Shown in pieces: positions 1 through 4,239 of a DNA stretch of 5,130 bases (positions are counted from its first letter, which is position 1; each line of letters starts with the position of its first letter). Where the stretch lies: NCBI GenBank assembly GCA_021826655.1, contig JAKAZC010000211.1, positions 1 to 5,130 of the forward strand, read 5' to 3'. The notes beneath the pieces are model-generated. The model did not search any database. It had not been told where the DNA came from and saw only the letters and a program-made list of their open reading frames with translations. The stretch comes from Actinomycetes bacterium. GTDB lineage: Bacteria; Actinomycetota; Acidimicrobiia; Acidimicrobiales; RAAP-2. The translations under genes were made by a program, and so were the position numbers.

Positions 1-296
1 ACACCATCCTGGAGCCACCGTCCACGTATTACTACCGCCAGGTGTTCGGCTGCTTCTTCCGGGACCGGCACGGGCTCGAGTCGCTCCACCGGGTGGGGGT
101 GGACAACGTCACGTTCGAGACCGACTACCCGCACACCGACTCGACCTGGCCCGACACCCTGGCCGTGGCCCGGGAGATGATGCGGGACCTGACCGACGAG
201 GAGGTCTACAAGATCGTCCGGGGCAACGCCATCCGGATGCTCCAACTCGACTTCGACCGTGACCTCGGCGCGAGCGGGCACCGTGCGGCTGGGTGA
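1..296 (+). CDS. Amidohydrolase-2 family metal-dependent hydrolase, C-terminal fragment
   Basis: This is the 3' end of a gene that starts before the window. The reading frame begins at base 3 and gives 97 codons to a TGA at 294-296. The visible part matches the end of the amidohydrolase-2 (PF04909-type) TIM barrel. It has an aromatic-rich strand (STYYYRQVFGCFF), a 'GVDNVTFETDYPHTDSTWP' block at visible residues 32-50, whose Asp41 is in the position of the family's conserved metal-binding Asp, and a closing helix ending NAIRMLQLDFD. Family members are cytosolic zinc or manganese enzymes that hydrolyse or non-oxidatively decarboxylate small acids and aromatics, and they include ACMSD and gamma-resorcylate decarboxylase. 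The substrate cannot be inferred from this fragment. The last 11 or so residues (DLGASGHRAAG) extend past the usual final helix and overlap the next gene, so the two are probably cotranscribed. The family call is firm; the exact reaction is unknown. Confidence 0.87.
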   Translation, partial: TILEPPSTYYYRQVFGCFFRDRHGLESLHRVGVDNVTFETDYPHTDSTWPDTLAVAREMMRDLTDEEVYKIVRGNAIRMLQLDFDRDLGASGHRAAG

Positions 297-1584
297 ATCG
301 GCCGACGACGGTGCCGCACCGTGCGGGCGGCCGTTGGCCGGCATCCGCATCCTGAGCCTGGAGCAGATGCAGGCCCTGCCGTACGCCACCCAGCTCATGG
401 CCCGGCTGGGCGCCGACGTGGTCAAGGTCGAACAGGCCGGCCGGGGCGACGCCGGACGGGCGTCGTCGCCCGCCGTGACCCGGGAGAACGGCGAGCGGAT
501 CGGCGCCACCTTCCTGCGCAACAACATGAACAAGCGGAGCGTCGCCGTCGACCTCCGGTCTGAAGCGGGCCGGGCAGTCGTGCTCGACCTGGTCGGGCAC
601 GTGGACGTGGTGGCGGAAAACCTCGGCCCGGGCAAGGCCCGCCGACTGGGACTGGACCACGCCTCGCTCGAGCCCGACCATCCCGCCCTCGTCTACCTGT
701 CGATCTCCGGCTTCGGCAGTGACGGCACCTCGCCCTACGAGGGCCGGCCCGCCTACGCGTCGGTGGCCGAGGCCATGTCCGGGATCTACGAGTACTCGCG
801 TCTGCCCCACCAGCCGCCGGTCCTCAGCCCGACCGGCGGACTGGGCGACTCGGGCACCGGGTTGTTCGCCGTCATCGGGGTGCTGGCCGCGCTGCGCCAG
901 CGGGACGCCACCGGCCTCGGCCAACTGGTGGACGTCTCCATGCTCGACGCGATGGTCGCCCTGTGCGACGTGTCCTACAACTTCGCCTCGCTCGGCCTCG
1001 GGCGCCTGCCCGACGAACCGATGCGGGTCCCCATCATCCTGACGTCGTGCCGGTGCGCCGACGGGTGGTTCATCCTCCAGGTTGGCCGGGAGCACCAGTT
1101 CGAGCGTCTCGCCCGGGTCATCGGCCACGACGAGTGGCTCGACGACCCCCGGCTCGCCACCCGCCCGGGGTGGAGCGGCCACCTCGACGACGTGATCCAG
1201 CCGGCGCTCGAGGCATGGGCGTCGGACCTCACCATGACCGAGGCGGCCCGCCTCCTGGCCGGGGCCGGCCTGGCCGCCGCCCCCTGCACCCGGCCCGAGG
1301 CCGTCGCCACCGATCCGCACGTGGTCCAGCACCACATGGTGGTGGAGGTCCCCCGCACCGACGGCGTGACTGAGCCGGTGCTGGTGGGGGGGAATCCGGT
1401 CAAGCTGTCGAGGATGCAGGAGGGCCCCGACCGCCAGGTACCGCTCCTCGGCGAGCACACGGCCGAGGTGCTCGCCGAGCTACTGGGGGTGGACGACGTC
1501 ACCGTCGCCGGATGGATGGCCGACGGGGTGGTGCAGGCCGCCACCCCCGGACCCGACCCGACCCCCGACCCGGCTGACCGGTGA
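259..1584 (+). CDS. Family III acyl-CoA transferase (CaiB/BaiF type)
   Basis: The product is predicted to move CoA from an acyl-CoA donor to a free carboxylic acid, activating a substrate in the cytosol. The 441-residue protein has the family landmarks in order. PLAGIRILSLEQ (25-36) and YATQLMARLGADVVKVE (42-58) form the Rossmann-like CoA-binding start. NNMNKRSVAVDLRSEAGR (88-105) and DVVAENLGPG (116-125) follow, then YLSISGFGSDG (146-156). GLGDSGTG (194-201) contains Asp197, the expected catalytic Asp that forms the acyl anhydride. TGLGQLVDVSMLDA (218-231) and the C-terminal LGEHTAEVLAELLG (397-410) complete the fold. The family is usually about 380-410 residues; the excess is a short N-terminal lead and a Pro/Asp-rich tail (ATPGPDPTPDPADR). 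The start is uncertain. GTG at 259 overlaps the upstream gene by 38 bases, while GTG at 283 would overlap by 14, and neither has a good Shine-Dalgarno. The gene is coupled to the SnoaL-like gene downstream through GTGA. Substrate unknown; the bile-acid enzyme BaiF and carnitine enzyme CaiB are characterised relatives. Confidence 0.93.
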   Translation: MTSARAGTVRLGESADDGAAPCGRPLAGIRILSLEQMQALPYATQLMARLGADVVKVEQAGRGDAGRASSPAVTRENGERIGATFLRNNMNKRSVAVDLRSEAGRAVVLDLVGHVDVVAENLGPGKARRLGLDHASLEPDHPALVYLSISGFGSDGTSPYEGRPAYASVAEAMSGIYEYSRLPHQPPVLSPTGGLGDSGTGLFAVIGVLAALRQRDATGLGQLVDVSMLDAMVALCDVSYNFASLGLGRLPDEPMRVPIILTSCRCADGWFILQVGREHQFERLARVIGHDEWLDDPRLATRPGWSGHLDDVIQPALEAWASDLTMTEAARLLAGAGLAAAPCTRPEAVATDPHVVQHHMVVEVPRTDGVTEPVLVGGNPVKLSRMQEGPDRQVPLLGEHTAEVLAELLGVDDVTVAGWMADGVVQAATPGPDPTPDPADR

Positions 1585-2114
1585 CCGCCGACCCCGGCGA
1601 GGCGATCGCCCGCCTGGAGGCCTACGAGGCCATCCGCCAGCTCGCCGCCCGCTACGCCCTCGCCGTCGACCGACGCGACCTCGACGCGCTGGTGGCGCTG
1701 TTCGTACCCGACGTCCGCGTGGGGCGCGAGGGGACCGGACGTGACGCCCTGCGGGCGTCCTTCGACCGGTCGTTGCGTGGCATCGGGGTGTCGGTGCTCC
1801 ACGTGGGCACCCAGGTCATCGACCTGGTCGACTCCGAACACGCCACGGGTACCGTCTACTGCAAAGGCGAGATCCAGGACGGCGACCGCTGGATCCACCA
1901 GGCCATCGTCTACGACGACGGGTACCGCCAGGTCGACGGGACATGGTGCTTCGTCCGCCGTGTCCACCGGCTGTTCTACGGCTCCGAGGTCGGGGTGAAC
2001 CCGTTGGGCCTGCCCCCTGCCGAGTGGCCGGCGCACCACGACGGGCGGGGGAGCCTGCCCGGGGAGTGGGACACCTGGACCCGGTTCTGGGCCGGGACCG
2101 ACGACCCCACCTGA
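1581..2114 (+). CDS. SnoaL-like / NTF2-fold family protein (BaiE-like class)
   Basis: This 177-residue protein has the alpha+beta cone-barrel pattern of the SnoaL_4/NTF2 superfamily. An N-terminal helix pair reads RLEAYEAIRQLAARYALAVDRRDLDALVALF (11-41), a typical opening for the family. It is followed by a loop and helix, a strand VSVLHVGTQVIDLV (70-83), GTVYCKGEI (90-98), and paired strands with DDGYRQVDGTWCFVRRVHRLFY (112-133). Tyr25, Asp30 and His74 sit where BaiE (bile acid 7-alpha-dehydratase) and scytalone dehydratase relatives place their catalytic Tyr, Asp and His. This is a comparison from memory, not an alignment. Family members include dehydratases, isomerases, cyclases and dioxygenase small subunits, so a lyase/isomerase role is only inferred. 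The GTG start overlaps the preceding stop in GTGA with no clear Shine-Dalgarno, which implies translational coupling. The Trp/Gly-rich end (about 140-177) lies beyond the core domain and may pack on a partner or subunit. Confidence 0.88.
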   Translation: MTADPGEAIARLEAYEAIRQLAARYALAVDRRDLDALVALFVPDVRVGREGTGRDALRASFDRSLRGIGVSVLHVGTQVIDLVDSEHATGTVYCKGEIQDGDRWIHQAIVYDDGYRQVDGTWCFVRRVHRLFYGSEVGVNPLGLPPAEWPAHHDGRGSLPGEWDTWTRFWAGTDDPT

Positions 2115-2190
2115 CCCACGGCAACCGGGAACCCGGACCCCTGGGAACTGGATCGTGGCCGCATGCCCGGATGTGCGACGGCCCGGTGAG

Positions 2191-2196
2191 TACCGT
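2191..2196 (+). promoter_or_regulatory. Weak -10 candidate upstream of the YtcJ-like amidohydrolase
   Basis: TACCGT fits the loose actinobacterial TAnnnT pattern and lies about 46 bases before the ATG, so a transcript would carry a leader of roughly 40 bases. I see no convincing -35 box at 16-18 bases upstream. The 128-base spacer after the SnoaL-like gene leaves room for a promoter, but read-through from the upstream operon is equally possible. Confidence 0.15.
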
Positions 2197-2206
2197 CGCG
2201 GGGGTT

Positions 2207-2227
2207 CGGGCCCCTCCGGACGGCCCG
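2207..2227 (+). other. Small inverted repeat just before the amidohydrolase ribosome binding site
   Basis: CGGGCC (2207-2212) and GGCCCG (2222-2227) form a perfect 6-bp dyad with a 9-base loop. It ends four bases before the Shine-Dalgarno of the YtcJ-like gene. As RNA it would be a modest GC hairpin in the leader. No T-tract follows, so it is not a classical terminator. Short GC dyads are common by chance at this base composition, so a regulatory role is speculative. Confidence 0.25.
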
Positions 2228-2231
2228 CGGC

Positions 2232-2237
2232 AAGGAG
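2232..2237 (+). promoter_or_regulatory. Shine-Dalgarno AAGGAG that fixes the amidohydrolase start
   Basis: AAGGAG lies five bases before the ATG at 2243. It is the best ribosome binding site in the window. It decides the start against in-frame upstream extension, since the frame stays open back to about 1943 inside the SnoaL-like gene. The start's separation from the upstream stop suggests independent translation initiation, unlike the overlapping genes before it. Confidence 0.8.
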
Positions 2238-2242
2238 CAGGC

Positions 2243-3985
2243 ATGACCACGGCAACCACGGACGGCGCCTCCCCGGTGATCCTCACCGCGGAAACTGTCA
2301 TCACCATGGACCCGGCGTCCCCCCGGGCCTCGGCCATCGCATTCCACCCCGGTAGCGGGCTGATCGCCGCCGTCGGTTCCGTCGAGACCTGCCTGGCCGC
2401 AGCGCCCGGCGCACACGTGCGCGACCTGGGCGACACCGTGCTGCTGCCCGGGTTCGTGGAGCCGCACAGCCATCCGGTGGTGTCCGGCATCGTGACACGG
2501 GCCCCGGCGATCTGGATCGCCCCCTACATGGGCTATCCGACCTGGGGGGACGTGGAGTCCCTGTTCCGCCGGCTCGACGCCTCGACGCCCGCCGGGCGGC
2601 CGCTGCTGTTCAACGGCCTCGACCGCCTGCTGCAGGGCGCCCCGTCGCCGACGGCGACCATGCTCGACGAGTTCTTCCCGTCGCGTCCGGTGGTCGTGGC
2701 CGACAACTCGGGCCACCTCGCCTACGCCAACACGGCCGGGCTCGCCCTGCAAGGCTGGGACGTCGCGCCACCGCCCGACCCCACCGGAGGGTCGTTCGGG
2801 CGCCTGTCCGACGGGACCCTCGACGGACGTGCCTACGAGCTCCCGGCGGTCATGGCGTTGGTCGGGCCGGTCATGGCGACCGTGGTGACCCACCCGTTGC
2901 GCTCGGCCGCCGACTGGTACCGGTACATGGCCTCGTTCGGGATCACCTCGACCTCGGACATGACCTACGACCTCCCGTTCCTGGCCGCCTACCGGGCTCT
3001 CGCCTCGTTGGACGACTGCCCGCTGCGTGTGTCGCTCTACCACGTGTCCACCGCTCCCCACTGCGGTGATCCGCTCGAGTCGTCGGCACCCGACCGGCTG
3101 CGCAAGCAGGGGATCAAGCTGTGGGCCGACGGCTCGCCGTGGATCGGCAACGCCGCCCTGTCGTTCCCGTACCTCGACACCGAGGTGGTGCGCCGGGCGG
3201 AGATCCCTCTCGGGCCGGCCGGTACGTCGGCCATGAACTACACCCCTGCGGAGCTCGACGCGGAGCTCGACGCCCACGCCCCGCAGGGCTGGCAGCTGTC
3301 GTTCCACTGCAACGGCGACGCCGCCCTCGACGTCGTCCTCGACGTGTACGAGCGGGGGCTGCGGAAGCACGGACTGCTCGGCACGGACCACCGGTGGCGG
3401 GTCGAGCACCTCGGCGCCTGCCGGCGCGAGCAGTTCGAGCGGGCGGCCGCCCTGGGGGTCGAGGCCTCGATGGGGCCCTTCCAATTCATCTACTGGGGAG
3501 ACCTGCTCGACGGCACGTTGTTCCCGTCGGCCATCGGGTCACGGTGGCAGGCCGTCGGGGACGCGTTCGCCGCCGGGCTCGAGCCCTCGTTCCACAACGA
3601 CGGATCGGTCACCCCTCCCAACGTGCTGCTCAACGTGCAGTCCATGGTCACCCGCACCACGATCTCGGGAGCCGTCCACGGCCGGGAGCAGGCCGTCACC
3701 CTGGACCAGGCCCTGCGGGCGGTCACGATCAACGGTGCCCGCCAGCTGTTCGTGGACGATCGGCTCGGCTCGCTCGAGGCCGGCAAGGTCGCCGACCTGG
3801 TCGAGCTGTCGGCCGACCCCTACGCCGTCGATCCCCACACGCTGGCCACCGAGGTGTCGGTCCTCGGCACCTGGGTGGGTGGGCACAGGATCGACCTCGA
3901 CGCGTTCACCGCCCAGGTCGAGGGCGTGGACCCCGCCCCGCACCGGGACCTGGCCGCCGGGGCCCACCAGCGGTGCTGCGCCTGA
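2243..3985 (+). CDS. YtcJ-like amidohydrolase (Amidohydro_3 family)
   Basis: This complete 580-residue protein belongs to the amidohydrolase superfamily, YtcJ/N-substituted formamide deformylase branch. It probably hydrolyses an amide or related bond in the cytosol with a metal centre; no signal peptide is evident. A small beta-sandwich start (ILTAETVITMDP, 13-24) leads to LPGFVEPHSHP (68-78) with the metal-binding HxH, His75 and His77. Then come DNSGHLAYANTAGL (154-167), DPTGGSFGR (179-187), FGITSTSDMTYD (232-243) and IKLWADGSPW (291-300) with Lys292, the likely bridging Lys. HCNGDAALD (355-363), RWRVEHL (384-390) with His389, and FHNDGSVTPP (450-459) with Asp453 follow. The C-terminal LGSLEAGKVADLV (508-520) returns to the sandwich domain. 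All expected ligand positions are present, so the enzyme should be active. Length is normal for the family (about 530-580). The ATG was chosen for its AAGGAG site. It lies 128 bases after the SnoaL-like gene, in the same direction, and may share its operon. Substrate unknown. Confidence 0.93.
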   Translation: MTTATTDGASPVILTAETVITMDPASPRASAIAFHPGSGLIAAVGSVETCLAAAPGAHVRDLGDTVLLPGFVEPHSHPVVSGIVTRAPAIWIAPYMGYPTWGDVESLFRRLDASTPAGRPLLFNGLDRLLQGAPSPTATMLDEFFPSRPVVVADNSGHLAYANTAGLALQGWDVAPPPDPTGGSFGRLSDGTLDGRAYELPAVMALVGPVMATVVTHPLRSAADWYRYMASFGITSTSDMTYDLPFLAAYRALASLDDCPLRVSLYHVSTAPHCGDPLESSAPDRLRKQGIKLWADGSPWIGNAALSFPYLDTEVVRRAEIPLGPAGTSAMNYTPAELDAELDAHAPQGWQLSFHCNGDAALDVVLDVYERGLRKHGLLGTDHRWRVEHLGACRREQFERAAALGVEASMGPFQFIYWGDLLDGTLFPSAIGSRWQAVGDAFAAGLEPSFHNDGSVTPPNVLLNVQSMVTRTTISGAVHGREQAVTLDQALRAVTINGARQLFVDDRLGSLEAGKVADLVELSADPYAVDPHTLATEVSVLGTWVGGHRIDLDAFTAQVEGVDPAPHRDLAAGAHQRCCA

Positions 3986-4018
3986 CCTGTGCCGGTCGCG
4001 ACGCCGACATCCAGGAGC

Positions 4019-4034
4019 CACCGGCACCCCGGTG
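4019..4034 (+). terminator. Possible GC hairpin after the amidohydrolase gene
   Basis: CACCGG (4019-4024), loop CACC, CCGGTG (4029-4034) makes a perfect 6-bp stem starting 34 bases after the amidohydrolase stop. It is followed by a G-run, not a T-tract, so it would be an atypical terminator at best. High-GC actinobacteria often lack U-tails, which keeps the idea open. Confidence 0.25.
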
Positions 4035-4113
4035 TGGGGGCGGCGACGTCCGGTAACCCGACGGAGTCGGAGGTGAGCGCGGGCCATCACGGAGCCACCG
4101 GTGTCCCCGGCTG

Positions 4114-4131
4114 CCGGAGCCGTGGCTCCGG
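4114..4131 (+). terminator. Strong GC hairpin in the intergenic region, candidate terminator
   Basis: CCGGAGCC (4114-4121) and GGCTCCGG (4124-4131) form a perfect 8-bp dyad, folding as a 7-bp stem with a CGTG tetraloop. It is the most stable simple hairpin I found in the gap between the amidohydrolase and isocitrate dehydrogenase genes. No U-tract follows; the C-rich repeat array begins immediately. It could end transcription of the upstream operon or act as a leader structure for the downstream gene. Confidence 0.35.
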
Positions 4132-4197
4132 GGCACCCCCGGTCACCCCCGGTCACCCCCGTCACCCCCGTCACCCCCGGTGACTCCCGGTCACCCG
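4131..4197 (+). repeat. Short tandem repeat array, GGTCACCCCC-like units
   Basis: Seven consecutive 9-10 base units can be read: GGGCACCCCC (4131), GGTCACCCCC (4141 and 4151), GTCACCCCC (4161 and 4170), a variant GGTGACTCCC (4179) and GGTCACCCG (4189). The units lie between the hairpin and the start region of isocitrate dehydrogenase and are not inside any gene I accept. The array could arise by replication slippage, but its repeated GTCACC core and position also fit a cluster of protein-binding sites. Confidence 0.8.
4179..4195 (+). promoter_or_regulatory. Candidate operator: GGTGAC-N5-GTCACC dyad
   Basis: A perfect 6-bp inverted repeat with a 5-base spacer is centred at 4187, about 53 bases before the isocitrate dehydrogenase start and just upstream of the -10 candidate at 4200. 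A 17-base dyad of this form is typical of a dimeric helix-turn-helix repressor or activator site. The left half is the only GGTGAC in the tandem array, so the dyad may be a chance product of one variant repeat unit. The binding protein is unknown. Confidence 0.35.
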
Positions 4198-4199
4198 TC

Positions 4200-4205
4200 T
4201 ATCGT
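4200..4205 (+). promoter_or_regulatory. Weak -10 candidate for the isocitrate dehydrogenase gene
   Basis: TATCGT matches four of six bases of TATAAT and the TAnnnT actinobacterial pattern. It would place the transcript start near 4212, giving a leader of about 28 bases. The nearest -35-like GTGACT (4180-4185) is only 14 bases away, shorter than the usual 16-18, so a partner -35 is not established. The sequence is one of the few A/T-containing spots in the region. Confidence 0.25.
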
Positions 4206-4239
4206 TGGGCGACCTCAGACGACCGACGACGGAGCACGC

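Noticed and set aside
109..1458. Long antisense open frame of 449 codons opposite the CoA-transferase
   Set aside because: It mirrors the GC-rich codon pattern of a clearly recognisable sense gene. The translation is Arg/Gly/Val/His-rich without a recognisable domain.
1549..1572. CCCGA-type simple repeat at the end of the CoA-transferase
   Set aside because: It encodes the Pro/Asp-rich tail PDPTPDP in frame, and short Pro-rich linkers or tails are ordinary in high-GC genes.
2125..2136. CCGGG-AA-CCCGG palindrome after the SnoaL-like gene as a terminator
   Set aside because: The loop is only two bases, the stem is short, and no T-tract follows, so it is not a credible terminator.
1943..2242. 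N-terminal extension of the YtcJ-like amidohydrolase by 100 codons
   Set aside because: The extension overlaps the SnoaL-like gene and reads as Pro/Arg-rich noise. The ATG at 2243 has a good Shine-Dalgarno and matches the family N-terminus.
975..2255. Antisense open frame of 426 codons across the CoA-transferase and SnoaL-like genes
   Set aside because: It spans two confident sense genes and their junction, shows no domain, and is expected from high GC content suppressing stop codons.
1976..3484. Antisense open frame of 502 codons opposite the YtcJ-like gene
   Set aside because: The sense strand carries all amidohydrolase motifs. The antisense product is low-complexity and unlike any family I know.
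3539..4174. Antisense open frame covering the end of the amidohydrolase and the intergenic repeat
   Set aside because: Its start-side residues come from the tandem repeat (TGVTGVTGG-like), and the rest is a shadow of the sense gene.
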